A stretch of 64,000 bases of DNA from JARRPM01 sp963792815 (GCA_963792815.1 CAWBXR010000021.1:21613-85612), one strand, 5' to 3'; positions 1 to 9,296 are shown, numbered from the stretch's first letter. The notes: a model not told the origin generated them from the letters alone. A program made the numbers and translations.

Positions 1-2
1 GT

Positions 3-329
3 GTGAAACCGACCCTGCTCAGCTCCACCTTGACGACCCATGTGATAGACCCCAACGTGGATGAAGCGCGAGAGCACCTGCTGCAAAGCCTGATGGTTGC
101 CGGGGTGCTGCAGCGATTCGGGTTCGTGGCGGGAATCCCGCCAGCGCCTCCGACCGCGCCTCGGCTGAATCTCACGGATGATCCTTATTTCACCGATGGG
201 CTGCGCCTGTTCCTGCAGTTGAACGGTCGCGGGACGACCTCGCCCGAGGATGTAGAGTTCCTCGACTGGCAGAAGAGCCCCGACCCACTGGGCGACGCGT
301 GGCGTGATGCACCGGTCACGGGCGGCTAG
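3..329 (+). CDS. LssY C-terminal-domain protein, 3' end only
   Basis: The frame is open to the left edge of the window, so the GTG at position 3 need not be the true start and this is probably the last 108 residues of a longer protein. The piece contains YFTDGLRLFLQL followed by a short acidic tail, which resembles the C-terminal domain of LssY-type membrane-associated proteins (often fused to PAP2 phosphatase domains). No membrane segment or catalytic motif lies in the visible part. The function of the LssY_C domain is not established. The family call rests on one short motif and is tentative. Confidence 0.5.
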   Translation: MKPTLLSSTLTTHVIDPNVDEAREHLLQSLMVAGVLQRFGFVAGIPPAPPTAPRLNLTDDPYFTDGLRLFLQLNGRGTTSPEDVEFLDWQKSPDPLGDAWRDAPVTGG

Positions 330-587
330 TAAACCAGTCGACATCCTGCAGAAGAACGCTTACTCAGAGAACGCAGGAGGAAAAAAACCGTGTAAAACTG
401 CGAATCTTTCGCTGGCGGGCGTTTCGGGGGAGGTCGCTTCAGGGCGCCGGGCAATGCGCTAGCCCGAAGAAACTATGGCGGGGCAAACTGAAGGGGGAGG
501 GCAGCTGCGAGCCGCGTCTGGACGCAATCTCGATGGCGCCGAACACCTGAGTCTGGAAAGAATTCTGCTGCAAGCTGGTGAACAAAG

Positions 588-677
588 TGGCGGTGGGCCA
601 GGGATTCGAACCCCGGGAGGGGATAAACCCTCAACGGTTTTCAAGACCGCCGCTTTCGACCACTCAGCCAGCCCACC
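588..677 (-). tRNA. tRNA-Ser (anticodon UGA)
   Basis: Read on the minus strand, the acceptor arm GGTGGGC at the 5' end (671-677) pairs with GCCCACC near the 3' end, and CCA is encoded at 588-590. The anticodon TGA is the complement of TCA at 641-643. A long variable arm (TTGAGGGTTTATCCCCTC) and the T-arm GGTTCGAATCC are present, as expected for a class II serine tRNA of about 90 nt. It lies downstream of rne on the same strand, with its own candidate promoter. Confidence 0.96.
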
Positions 678-722
678 GAAAAACCTTGTTAAAAACTGCC
701 CCGCGGGAGCGGGGCAGGCGAG

Positions 723-750
723 ATTATACAGTTATGTAAAAGTGACACAA
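723..750 (-). promoter_or_regulatory. Candidate sigma-70 promoter of tRNA-Ser
   Basis: On the minus strand a perfect TATAAT (complement of 723-728) is preceded, with a 16-base spacer, by TTGTGT (complement of 745-750). Transcription would begin about 40 nt before the mature tRNA. The -35 box overlaps the rne terminator hairpin, so the two signals share sequence. Confidence 0.5.
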
Positions 751-772
751 GAGGCGAATGCCTCTTGTGTCA
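736..772 (-). terminator. Terminator-like hairpin after rne
   Basis: Positions 743-772 form a perfect 13-bp stem (TGACACAAGAGGC with its complement) around a 4-base loop. On the minus strand it follows the rne stop by 7 bases and is followed by CTTTTAC, a weak U-tract. Position and stem strength fit a rho-independent terminator, but the short T-run leaves efficiency uncertain. Confidence 0.6.
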
Positions 773-779
773 GCCTGGC

Positions 780-3517
780 TCAGGACTGGCCCGAAGCTTC
801 TGCAAACTGCTGCTCCTGCATGAGCTGCCCACGGGGATCATTGCTGGCACGCAGCGCAACCTTGCCGCTGGGCTGCACCGGCGGCGCGACGACGTCACTG
901 AACAGCGCCGGGTGAGCGGTGACAATTTCCACCACTCCCACGGGGCGCGCTTCAACTCGCGGGTCGTTGTAGGCCCGGCCTGCCTCTGTCAGGCCCGCCC
1001 CTTTGGGCGTTTCCTGCAGGGGAACGGGCTCGACAACAGTTTCCTCGGCCACTGGTTCAGCCGCGACTGGTTCAGGCGTTTCCTCGATAGCTTCCGCCAC
1101 TGCTGAGTCGGGGCTCACCGCAACTTCCAGGGGCAGTTCAGCCTGGCCGGCCTCAGGAGCGGCTGCGGGAGCCGCCTCTGGAGAGGCGACGGCTTCGGCA
1201 CTGATTTCAGTCACGGGACTGGCATCGGCTTCCATCAGGGGGAGGGCACTGGCAGTAGTGGCAGCCAGGTCTTCCTGGTTGCTCTCGACGTTCGCCACGT
1301 CGGTTTCGGTCGTGTCCTTGTCAGTGTTGCGACTGCGGTTGCGACGGCGGCGCTGTGGCTCACCGCGCTTCATGTCGCTGGGTCGCTTGCGGGGCTTTTC
1401 GCGGTTGTCCTGGTTGTCCTGGCTTTCCTGGATGTCTTGGGTATCCAGGGTATCCGGGCAGCCTCCTGGACAGTGTTCTCCAATACCTCGTTCGCGGCTT
1501 CTTCTACTGCATCCGGGCGGCGCCGTTGGCCATCGCGGCCACCGCGGCGGCGTCCCTGTCCATTGCCGCGACCCGAGCCTTCCTGGCGCTGGCGCTTGGG
1601 TTGCTCGCGCTTGTCATCCGAGCGAGCCTCCCTGTTGCGGCCCTCCTGGCTGCGGCCCTCCTGGTTGCGACTGCGAGGCTCACCGTCCTGCTGGTTGCTG
1701 CGGCGGCGACGGTTGTTGCCCTGGGGTTTCTGGCTATCCCTGGCTGCCGGCTTCTCTCTGGCTACAGGTTTGGCCACCGGTACCGGTTCAACCGGCTCGG
1801 CGCCGACCAGCCCTGACCACAGGCGAGCAAGCAGGCCTTTTTTGGGCGCGACGACGGGGGCTGCCACCGGGGCAACCGGTTGTTCAGCAACCGGCGCTGG
1901 CGCTGGTGCGGCCTGGGGTGAGATGCTTTGTACTGCCGCCTGTTGCACCGGGATATCGGCGCTGTGGCTGTCGCTTATGGCGTCTGTATCGGGCACGGCA
2001 ATGTCGATGTTGTAGCTGACCTCATGGTCGCCGTCGACCTCGTCGTCGCGCAGGCGCTGGACATCGAAATGGGGTGTTTCAAGGTTCGGGTTCGGAATCA
2101 CCAGAACGCGGGTCTTGCTGACCAGTTCGATCTCGGTAAGGGCCGCGCGCTTTTCATTGAGCAGGTAGGCGGCGACATCGACCGGAACGATGGCGCGCAC
2201 TTCCACGCTGCGATCCTTGATAGCCTCTTCCTCCAGCAGGCGCAGAATGGACAGCGCCAGGGACTTGGTGTCGCGGATGGTGCCCTGGCCGGTGCAGCGG
2301 GGGCAGACGATTGCGCTGGTCTCGCCAAGTGAGGGACGAAGGCGCTGGCGCGACATCTCCAGCAGGCCAAAGCGGGAAATCCTGCCCACCTGGACCCTGG
2401 CCCGGTCTATCGTAAGGGCGTCGCGCACGCGGTTTTCCACGGCCCGCTGGTTCCGCGCCGACAGCATGTCGATAAAATCGATCACCACGAGCCCACCCAT
2501 GTCGCGCAGGCGCAACTGCCGGGCAATCTCATCCGCTGCCTCGAGATTAGTGTTGAGGGCGGTCTCTTCGATGTCACCGCCGCGGGTGGCCCGGGCAGAG
2601 TTGATATCGATGGAGATAAGGGCCTCGGTCGGGTCGATCACAATGGATCCGCCGGAGGGCAGCCGGACTTCGCGCTGGAAGGCGGTTTCAATCTGGCTCT
2701 CGATCTGGAAGCGGTTGAACAGCGGGATGCTGTCCTCGTACTTCCGGATTCTGTTCTTGTACTGGGGCATGACCTGGGTGACGAAGTCGGTCGCCTGCTT
2801 GAAGGCATCCGGGGAATCGATCAGCACCTGGTCGACATCTTCCCGCAGGTAGTCCCGCACCGCCCGGATGATGACGTTGCTCTCCTGGAACAACAGGGAG
2901 GGGGCTTTGACTTCCTCGTTGGCCTTGGTGATGGCGTCCCACAACTGCAGCAGGTAGTTGAGGTCCCACTGCAATTCCTCGGCGGAGCGGCCCACACCGG
3001 CAGTGCGGATGATGACGCCCATGCCATTGGGTATTTCAAGCGCGCTCAGTGCCTCACGCAACTCGTTGCGGTCATCGCCATCGATGCGGCGGGAAATGCC
3101 ACCGGCGCGCGGGTTATTGGGCATCAGCACCATGTAACGGCCCGCCAGGCTGATAAAGGTGGTAAGGGCCGCGCCCTTGTTGCCGCGCTCCTCCTTGTCC
3201 ACCTGCACGATGATCTCGGTGCCTTCCTTGACGACATCCTTGATTTTCATGCGCCCTTCGGCGTCGCCCGGGGGTTTGCGGTAAAAATACTCGCGAGCAA
3301 TCTCCTTGAGGGGAAGAAAGCCGTGACGGTCGGCGCCGAACTCCACAAAGGCCGCCTCCAGGCTGGGTTCAACCCGGGTTATCTTGCCCTTGTAGATATT
3401 GGATTTTTTCTGCAGACGGGTACGGTTTTCGATGTCCAGGTCGTACAGGCGCTGCCCGTCGACAAGTGCTACGCGCAACTCTTCTGGTTGAGTTGCGTTG
3501 ATTAACATTTTCTTCAT
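780..3517 (-). CDS. rne: Ribonuclease E, with a frameshift in the C-terminal scaffold
   Basis: Endoribonuclease of mRNA decay and rRNA/tRNA processing, normally membrane-associated and scaffold of the degradosome. The catalytic half is intact: the start MKKMLINATQ matches the family; an S1 domain occupies about residues 36-118; the metal-binding region (SIDINSARATRGG and VVIDFIDM) lies near residues 300-350; the zinc-link CPRCTGQG follows. The tail is rich in Arg, Gln and Pro/Ala as in RNase E scaffolds. The first frame ends at 1370, but family-like sequence (QDNREKPRKR, then RRRRNRSRN) continues in another frame from about 1460 to the stop at 780. The total span is 2738 bases, one short of a multiple of three, so one base appears to be missing between about 1450 and 1480. 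This may be a sequencing error or a real truncation that spares the catalytic domain. Confidence 0.93.
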
Positions 3518-4118
3518 GATTTGCCATTAGCCTCGTTACAACAGGCCTGGCGGGGCAGGAATCAGCTAGAGGGCCGCACCCCGAAAGGGCGGCCAACAGG
3601 AACCAGCGCTGGGTGTTCCGACCCTGTATATGGGCGGGTTTCCGTGCGCGCCGTTCCGGGCGCTCAGGTGCTTGGTCTACGCCAACCGCCGGCACAGGGC
3701 CGCGGTCGCTACAGCGCTTCAGGGAAAGTTTTGTGGTACTACTTTCGCCTTTTTGCTAGTGTCGCAGCACCTGAGACCTGCGACGACGCTGTGTTATCTG
3801 AATAACTGATTCTTTGTCCCGGCAGTTTCTGCTGCGCGGTTTATTTAATTGTCGACGCCCTTGTTCAGGTCAGTGTTTAGCTCAGCTCAGAAGTAATGAA
3901 TGGCTGGCAAGGAGCTTTTTGCGCTCCCGCTATACACTGTGTCGACATCCTTTAGTCGGTGTGTGATTTGACTGGCGGAACCGTGCTTCTCTTTGGCAGG
4001 TCCAAACTGTCGCCAGGGGGTTGCGTCGTCACCGGCGCCGGCTCTGTTCGCGGCGGGTGCAATCACACGGGCGCACTATATCAGCAAACGGAAGAAAATT
4101 AAATGATTTCGGCTACTT
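3518..4118. other. Divergent rne/rluC intergenic region, probable rne leader
   Basis: A 601-base non-coding stretch between two divergent genes; I see no credible ORF. RNase E genes commonly have long 5' leaders that RNase E itself cleaves for autoregulation, and a long leader would fit here. A GC-rich hairpin, GGCCGC with CGGCC around an ACCCCGAAAGGG apex, lies at 3572-3594, about 55 bases before the rne start. A TATAGT-like element at about 4072-4077 on the minus strand could be a -10 box but has no convincing -35. The exact promoters are not resolved. Confidence 0.35.
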
Positions 4119-5075
4119 ATGCCTGACACGGAACCCGCTAAGCAGCTCGCCGGAGTGCATCACCTCAGTGTCGGCGAGGAGTCGGTGGGGCAGCGCCTGG
4201 ACAATTTCCTGATCAGGGAGCTGCGGGGCGTTCCCAAAACCCGCCTGTACCGGGCGCTGCGCAAGGGCGAGATCAGGGTCAACAAGGGGCGGGTGAAGGC
4301 GGATTACCGGCTGGCGGAAGGGGACCTGGTGCGAATACCACCCCTGCGGCGCCCGTCGCCCTCGGAACCGGCACCGGTGCCGCGCTACTGGGCCGAGCAG
4401 ATCCAGCAAAGAATCATCTATGAGGACGACAACCTGCTCGTCATCAACAAGCCCTCCGGCATTGCGGTTCACGGGGGCAGCGGGCTCAGCTTTGGCCTGA
4501 TCGAGAGCCTGCGCCAGTTGCGCCCGGAAGATCGCTACCTCGAGCTGGTACACCGGCTCGACCGTGACACCTCGGGCCTGATCATGATCGCGCGGCGCCC
4601 CGCAATGCTGCGCGAATTGCACCGCCAATTGCGCGAGGACAAGGTGGACAAGCGCTACCTCGCACTGGTTGCCGGCAGTTGGCCCCGGAGCCTGCGGGTG
4701 GTGGAGGCGCCGCTGGAAAAGAACGTCCTGCAGTCGGGAGAGCGCATGGTGCGGGTTGCCCGGGAAGGCAAGCGGTCGGTCACGGAGTTTTCCGTGCTGG
4801 AGCGCTTCGGACGGGCCACCCTGGTGGAGGCGAAGCCGATTACCGGGCGAACTCACCAGATTCGGGTGCATGCTCGCCACGCCGGCTTTCCCCTGCTGGG
4901 CGATGACAAGTACAGTGACGAGAAGACCGCCGAGCTGTGCAGGGCTCTCGGCTTACAGCGCCTGTTCCTGCACGCGCGGTCCTTGCGGATCACGCTGCCG
5001 GAGCAGGGCCTGCTCGAGTTCTCGGCGCCCCTGGATGATGAATTAGAAACCATTTTAAATAAGTTACGTAACTAG
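4119..5075 (+). CDS. rluC: 23S rRNA pseudouridine synthase C
   Basis: Isomerises specific uridines of 23S rRNA (955, 2504 and 2580 in E. coli) to pseudouridine. An N-terminal S4 RNA-binding domain (about residues 20-85, with GQRLDNFL and GEIRVNKGRVK) precedes the catalytic RluA-type domain. The catalytic motif HRLDRDTSG is at residues 145-153, with Asp148 as nucleophile, and TGRTHQIRVH is present further on. The 318-residue length is normal. It is divergent from rne, the same arrangement as in E. coli and Pseudomonas, and is followed after 6 bases by the HAD phosphatase, so the two are probably co-transcribed. Confidence 0.95.
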   Translation: MPDTEPAKQLAGVHHLSVGEESVGQRLDNFLIRELRGVPKTRLYRALRKGEIRVNKGRVKADYRLAEGDLVRIPPLRRPSPSEPAPVPRYWAEQIQQRIIYEDDNLLVINKPSGIAVHGGSGLSFGLIESLRQLRPEDRYLELVHRLDRDTSGLIMIARRPAMLRELHRQLREDKVDKRYLALVAGSWPRSLRVVEAPLEKNVLQSGERMVRVAREGKRSVTEFSVLERFGRATLVEAKPITGRTHQIRVHARHAGFPLLGDDKYSDEKTAELCRALGLQRLFLHARSLRITLPEQGLLEFSAPLDDELETILNKLRN

Positions 5076-5081
5076 CTGTAT

Positions 5082-5735
5082 ATGATAGCAATATTTGATT
5101 GGGATGGGACGCTTTGCGACTCGATCGAGCACATCGTGGGCGCCATGCGTGACGCCGCTGTCGAGGTCGCGCTGGAGCCGCCGGCTGCGGCGGATGTGCG
5201 CAATATAGTAGGCCTGGGCCTGCCCCAGGCGCTGGCGCGGTTGTTTCCCGCCCTGGACAACGGTCACCGGGCCGCGCTTGCCACGGCCTATTCCCGGCAC
5301 TTCAGCTCCCCGGACCGGGGGCCCGCCCTGTTGTTTGACGGCGCGATGGATACCCTGCAGGCCCTGCGCGCTCGCGGTATCGAGCTGGCCGTGGCCACCG
5401 GGAAGAGCCGCAAGGGCCTCAACCGGGTGCTGGCGGAGCTGGGGCTTGCCGATTTTTTTGAGGCCACCCGTTGTGCCGACGAGACCCGATCCAAGCCTCA
5501 CCCCCTGATGGTGCATGAAATCATGGGCGACCGGGGCAAATCCGCCGACGAGGTGGTGGTGATCGGGGACAGTGAATACGACCTGGCGATGGCCCGGGAG
5601 GCCGGTGTTCGCTCTGTTGGGGTCAGTTTCGGGGTCCACGACAACGAGCGGCTTGCCGCCTTCGAGCCGCTGGCCATTGTCGATGAGCTGCCACAGCTGC
5701 TGGACCTGCCGCTATGGCCCGTCAGGCCGGGCTGA
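5082..5735 (+). CDS. HAD-IA family hydrolase, phosphoglycolate-phosphatase-like
   Basis: Probable small-molecule phosphatase of the haloacid dehalogenase superfamily. Motif I is FDWDGT with Asp6 as nucleophile and Asp8 as acid/base; motif II is ATGKS; motif III/IV includes KPHPLM and VVIGDSEYDLAMA. A helical cap lies between motifs I and II (about residues 15-85), typical of subfamily IA. Homologues sit after rluC in many gammaproteobacteria. The physiological substrate cannot be read from the sequence. Its 3' end overlaps the convergent maf-like gene by 14 bases. Confidence 0.85.
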   Translation: MIAIFDWDGTLCDSIEHIVGAMRDAAVEVALEPPAAADVRNIVGLGLPQALARLFPALDNGHRAALATAYSRHFSSPDRGPALLFDGAMDTLQALRARGIELAVATGKSRKGLNRVLAELGLADFFEATRCADETRSKPHPLMVHEIMGDRGKSADEVVVIGDSEYDLAMAREAGVRSVGVSFGVHDNERLAAFEPLAIVDELPQLLDLPLWPVRPG

Positions 5736-6312
5736 CATCGAGTACCGGTAAACCCGCCGCAGCCAGCATGTCCGTCAGTGCAATCAGTGGCAGCCCCTCC
5801 AGGCTGGTCGGGTCATCACCCGCCATGCGTTCAAACAGGGCGATGCCCAGGCCCTCCCACTTGAAGCTGCCGGCACAGTCGTAGGGTTGCTCCATGCGCA
5901 GGTAGTTTTCGATGCTTTTGTCGCTAAGTTCGCGAAAGTAGACGCTAAAAGGTTCCACGTGGAACCGTTCGAAGCCGCGGGCAGCGCAGTGCAGGGCGAG
6001 GCCTGTGTGGAAACACACCTCCCGCCCCGCGCTCGAGCGCAGCTGGGCGAAGGCGGCCTCATAAGCGCCGGGCTTGCCCATGACCCTGTCCCCGAGTGAG
6101 GCCACCTGGTCGCTGCCGATAACCAGCGCGTCCGGGTGGGCAAGGGCGATCGATCGCGCCTTTGCCAGTGACAGCCGCGCTGCCATCGCTGCCGGCGCCT
6201 CGTTCGGCAGGCGTGTTTCATCGACTTCCGGTGCGACGCTATGAAAGGGGATCTGCAGGCGGGCCAGCAGGCGCTGTCGATAGGGTGAGCTCGAGGCGAG
6301 AATGATATCCAT
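5722..6312 (-). CDS. Maf/YceF family nucleotide pyrophosphatase
   Basis: Maf-family house-cleaning nucleotidase that hydrolyses non-canonical or methylated nucleoside triphosphates; the neighbourhood (yceD-rpmF) matches YceF, the 7-methyl-GTP enzyme. The start chosen is ATG at 6312, giving MDIILASSSPYRQRLL, the typical Maf N-terminus; 22 extra residues in the longer frame do not resemble the family. Conserved features are SSSPYR (residues 7-12), EVDE, KA and the VIGSDQVA motif. Length is 196 residues. It is divergent from yceD and tail-to-tail with the HAD gene. Confidence 0.88.
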   Translation of the reverse strand: MDIILASSSPYRQRLLARLQIPFHSVAPEVDETRLPNEAPAAMAARLSLAKARSIALAHPDALVIGSDQVASLGDRVMGKPGAYEAAFAQLRSSAGREVCFHTGLALHCAARGFERFHVEPFSVYFRELSDKSIENYLRMEQPYDCAGSFKWEGLGIALFERMAGDDPTSLEGLPLIALTDMLAAAGLPVLDVSPA

Positions 6313-6408
6313 ATCCGGGCGTCCTGTTGTTGTGGGTAATCGCGTGAACTGTTTGTATTTTAAAGATATTTTTGACAAAGGGGGAAACCGCCCCTATGAT
6401 GCGCGCCT

Positions 6409-6948
6409 ATGTTGAGTGAGCCCCTCCCGAGCACGCTGGATGTCCGCAAGGCAGCCGGTCGTGGCGTGAGTGTCAGGGGAACGCTGAAACCACTTGATTT
6501 ACCGCGTTTTCGCGCGCTTCTGGCCGATGACGACGGGGCAATTCAGGCGGAATTATCGTTCTCCCGGGACGAGGAAAACAGGTATCTCATCCACCTGGCC
6601 CTAACGGGCAATGTGGATGTTACCTGTCAACGTTGCCTTGAGCGACTGTCCACAACGCTGGCCTGCGACAACACGCTGGCCGTGGTGTGGACCGACGAGC
6701 AGGCAGCCCACCTTCCGCGTCATCTGGAACCCCTGATAGTCGAGGAGGAGGCGTGCAGGTTGTGGGAAGTGGTTGAGGACGAGTTGATCCTCGCGCTGCC
6801 TCCCTTCAGCTATCACGACACAGAAGAGTGCCAACAAATTTTGTCACGGTTTAACGCCGACCAGGCCCCCCCGGAGGAGGCCGTCCCGGTGGATAAACCG
6901 AATCCGTTCAACGTGCTGGCGCAATTGAAGCCCGGCAGCAAAACCTAG
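6409..6948 (+). CDS. yceD: YceD family (DUF177) 23S rRNA accumulation protein
   Basis: A 179-residue protein of the YceD/DUF177 family, implicated in 23S rRNA accumulation. A conserved C-x2-C-like pattern appears in VTCQRCLERL, and the acidic C-terminal half (EEEACRLWEVVEDELILALP) is characteristic. It stands immediately before rpmF with a 9-base gap, the universal yceD-rpmF pair, so the two are almost certainly one transcript. The molecular mechanism is not known from sequence. Confidence 0.9.
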   Translation: MLSEPLPSTLDVRKAAGRGVSVRGTLKPLDLPRFRALLADDDGAIQAELSFSRDEENRYLIHLALTGNVDVTCQRCLERLSTTLACDNTLAVVWTDEQAAHLPRHLEPLIVEEEACRLWEVVEDELILALPPFSYHDTEECQQILSRFNADQAPPEEAVPVDKPNPFNVLAQLKPGSKT

Positions 6949-6957
6949 GAGTCAGTC

Positions 6958-7140
6958 ATGGCTGTCCAGAAAAGTAAGAAAACGCGCTCTCGTCGCGGTA
7001 TGCGTCGTTCGCACGACGCATTGTCAGGCCCGACTCTGTCGGTAGACCAGACATCAGGTGAAACCCACCGTCGTCACCACGTTACCGCCGATGGTTTTTA
7101 TCGCGGTAAAAAGGTCGTCGACGGCGGCAGCGAAGACTAA
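6958..7140 (+). CDS. rpmF: 50S ribosomal protein L32
   Basis: Structural protein of the large ribosomal subunit, 60 residues. The N-terminus MAVQKSKKTRSRRGMRRSHD is the family signature. The proteobacterial C-terminal half (ETHRRHHVTADGFYRGKKV) lacks the zinc cysteines found in some other phyla. A good Shine-Dalgarno (TAGGAG) precedes the ATG. In most relatives plsX follows directly; here the next gene is fabD after a 285-base gap. Confidence 0.97.
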   Translation: MAVQKSKKTRSRRGMRRSHDALSGPTLSVDQTSGETHRRHHVTADGFYRGKKVVDGGSED

Positions 7141-7202
7141 AAGCACAGGTCGCAGGTGCCCTGCCGAAACCCTTTGTGGTTTGGCCGGCCCGGACCAGGT
7201 GA

Positions 7203-7222
7203 GCGGGGGTGAATACCCCCGC
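7203..7222 (+). terminator. GC-rich hairpin after rpmF
   Basis: GCGGGGG and CCCCCGC form a perfect 7-bp stem around TGAATA, 62 bases after rpmF, followed by the weak U-tract AGTTTCT. It could terminate the yceD-rpmF transcript or attenuate read-through into fabD. The rest of the gap (7223-7425) shows no ORF; TATAAA at 7395-7400 is a possible fabD -10 box with no clear -35. Confidence 0.4.
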
Positions 7223-7425
7223 AGTTTCTCCAGCCCCGGCGCCTCTCGGTGCTTGTTCAGTAAGTCCAGTCGATCCCGGCGGGCAGGTTCCATCGTTCAG
7301 CAGACACAGCGGCCCGGTTAACCCCTCGCCGCGGATGTATTGTGCGCTACACTTTTTAGCCTGGCGCCACCACCCGGTCCCAAACTATCCTCTCTATAAA
7401 TGCCAGTAAGCAGGAGTAGTAAAGC

Positions 7426-8379
7426 ATGTCAGACAAACTGATCGCCTTTGTGTTTCCGGGCCAGGGCTCACAGAAAGTGGGTATGTTGGCGGCCGCCCAT
7501 GAGCGGTTCCAGGCGGTGCGCGATACCTTCTCAGAAGCCTCTGAAGTGCTTGCTTATGATATGTGGGATCTTGTCCAGAACGGTGAGCAGGACGCGCTTA
7601 ACCTGACAGAAACCACCCAGCCGGTGCTGCTGACGTCCAGTGTTGCCCTCTGGCGGGCTTGGCTGGAGCAGGGCGGTCCCCGACCCGGGATAATGGCCGG
7701 CCACAGCCTGGGGGAGTTCTCCGCCCTGGTTTGCGCCGGTGCCCTCGACTTTGCCGACGCGGTGCAACTGGTGAGGCAGCGCGGCGCATTCATGCAAACA
7801 GCAGTGCCCGTGGGTGAGGGAGCCATGGCCGCCATAATCGGCCTGGATGACGACGCCATCAATCGGATTTGCGCTGAGGTCGCGGCCAGTGCTGGCGGCG
7901 TTGTCAGCGCGGTCAATTTCAATTCCCCCGGCCAGGTCGTGATCGCCGGCCATACCGCGGCGGTGGAAGTGGCGATTGGAAAGCTGAAGGAAGCAGGCGC
8001 GAAGCGGGCGATGCCCCTGCCGGTGAGCGCACCTTTCCATACGCAATTGATGCAGCCCGCCGGTGAGCGCCTGGCGGATGCTATCGCAGGTATAACCTTC
8101 AAAACCCCGGAAATTCCAGTGGTACACAATGTACATGCCGCGCCGGAGCGCGATCCCCAGCGGATTCGCGAATTGATGGTGGAGCAGATCTACAGTCCGG
8201 TGCAGTGGACCCGTTGCGTCGAAACCATTGTCGGGGCTGGCGCTGCCAATATTGTCGAATGTGGTCCCGGCAAGGTGCTGAGTGGCCTGGCCCGTCGTAT
8301 CGATAAATCCCTGCAGTGCTTTTCGCTGGAGGAGCCCGATGAGTTGCTGGCTACGCTGGCGACGCTCGGCGAAAAATAA
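7426..8379 (+). CDS. fabD: Malonyl-CoA:ACP transacylase
   Basis: Transfers malonyl groups from CoA to acyl carrier protein, providing the extender unit for type II fatty-acid synthesis in the cytoplasm. The GQGSQ motif (residues 12-16), the nucleophile elbow GHSLGE with Ser94, and the FNSPGQVVIAG and SAPFHTQLM segments (the latter with the catalytic His) are all present. Length 317 is normal. The ATG follows AGGAG at 8 bases. It opens the fabD-fabG-acpP-fabF cluster. Confidence 0.96.
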   Translation: MSDKLIAFVFPGQGSQKVGMLAAAHERFQAVRDTFSEASEVLAYDMWDLVQNGEQDALNLTETTQPVLLTSSVALWRAWLEQGGPRPGIMAGHSLGEFSALVCAGALDFADAVQLVRQRGAFMQTAVPVGEGAMAAIIGLDDDAINRICAEVAASAGGVVSAVNFNSPGQVVIAGHTAAVEVAIGKLKEAGAKRAMPLPVSAPFHTQLMQPAGERLADAIAGITFKTPEIPVVHNVHAAPERDPQRIRELMVEQIYSPVQWTRCVETIVGAGAANIVECGPGKVLSGLARRIDKSLQCFSLEEPDELLATLATLGEK

Positions 8380-8408
8380 AAACGAACATCCAAAAGAGGG
8401 TAGAGCCC

Positions 8409-9152
8409 ATGACCGAAGAAAAAAGAGTGGCGTTGGTGACCGGTGCAAGCAGGGGCATTGGCCAGGCCATCGCAAAGCAACTGGCCGATGCGGGCTGCAC
8501 CGTGGTTGGCACTGCCACCACCGACGCCGGCGCGAAAAGGATTACGACTTACCTGCACGAGTCGGGTAATGACGGCTGCGGCATGGCGCTGAATGTCGCG
8601 GATGACGATAGCGTCATCGCGGTAATAAAAGCGATAAGCGAGCAATACGGTGCGCCACTCATAGTGGTGAACAACGCCGGGATCACCCGGGACAACATTT
8701 TGATGCGAATGAAGCCCGATGAATGGAACGACGTGCTCGACACCAATCTCACGGCACTCTACCGGGTCAGCAAGGCCTGCCTGCGCGGTATGACCAAGGC
8801 GCGCTGGGGAAGGATAGTCAATATCACCTCTGTAGTCGGCTCGATGGGTAATATGGGGCAGGCTAATTACGCGGCTACCAAGGCCGGAGCCGAGGGTTTT
8901 TCGCGCGCGCTGGCGCGGGAGTTGGGCTCCCGCTCCATCACGGTAAATTGTGTTGCGCCAGGCTTTATCGATACGGACATGACCAGGGAACTATCGGAGG
9001 AACAGCGCGCTTTGATGCTGGGCCAGATTCCGCTGGGCAGGCTCGGTTCAGCACAGGAGATCGCCGCGTTGGTAGCGTTTATTTGCAGTGACGCAGCAGC
9101 TTATATAACAGGTGAAACCGTGCATATAAATGGCGGTATGTACATGGCTTAA
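8409..9152 (+). CDS. fabG: 3-oxoacyl-ACP reductase
   Basis: NADPH-dependent reduction of 3-ketoacyl-ACP in the fatty-acid elongation cycle. Short-chain dehydrogenase fold with TGASRGIG (residues 11-18), NNAG (88-91) and the catalytic Ser141, Tyr154 and Lys158 in YAATK. The C-terminus INGGMYMA is typical of FabG. It follows fabD by 29 bases and precedes acpP, the standard order. The 144-base gap to acpP is A-rich. Confidence 0.96.
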   Translation: MTEEKRVALVTGASRGIGQAIAKQLADAGCTVVGTATTDAGAKRITTYLHESGNDGCGMALNVADDDSVIAVIKAISEQYGAPLIVVNNAGITRDNILMRMKPDEWNDVLDTNLTALYRVSKACLRGMTKARWGRIVNITSVVGSMGNMGQANYAATKAGAEGFSRALARELGSRSITVNCVAPGFIDTDMTRELSEEQRALMLGQIPLGRLGSAQEIAALVAFICSDAAAYITGETVHINGGMYMA

Positions 9153-9186
9153 CTTGTTGAAAAAAAAGAATAAAAAAGAGCCTAAA

Positions 9187-9202
9187 AAAGCGCGCCAAAA
9201 AA
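9187..9202 (+). repeat. Copy 1 of a 16-base repeat, upstream of acpP
   Basis: AAAGCGCGCCAAAAAA occurs here, 95 bases before the acpP start, and again identically at 9631-9646, just before fabF. The core GCGCGC is palindromic. It lies just upstream of the candidate acpP promoter. Confidence 0.5.
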
Positions 9203-9205
9203 AAT

Positions 9206-9235
9206 TTTAACCTCTTTGGAAAAACAGAGTAAACT
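9206..9235 (+). promoter_or_regulatory. Candidate acpP promoter
   Basis: TTTAAC (9206-9211) and TAAACT (9230-9235) are separated by 18 bases in an A/T-rich stretch after fabG. acpP needs far more transcript than its neighbours and usually has its own promoter, so one is expected here. The boxes match the consensus only partly. Confidence 0.35.
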
Positions 9236-9296
9236 GCGCGCTCAGGCCGGTTAATCGGGTTTGATTCAGCACTAATCTCAGGAGCAGAGAATAATC

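Noticed and set aside
475..915. Plus-strand frame of 146 codons
   Set aside because: It runs across the antisense of tRNA-Ser and the rne terminator and has no family resemblance.
1003..2019. Long plus-strand frames opposite the rne tail
   Set aside because: Low-complexity translations (Ser/Ala/Arg/Gly runs) mirror the GC-rich codons of the RNase E scaffold; no ribosome site or domain.
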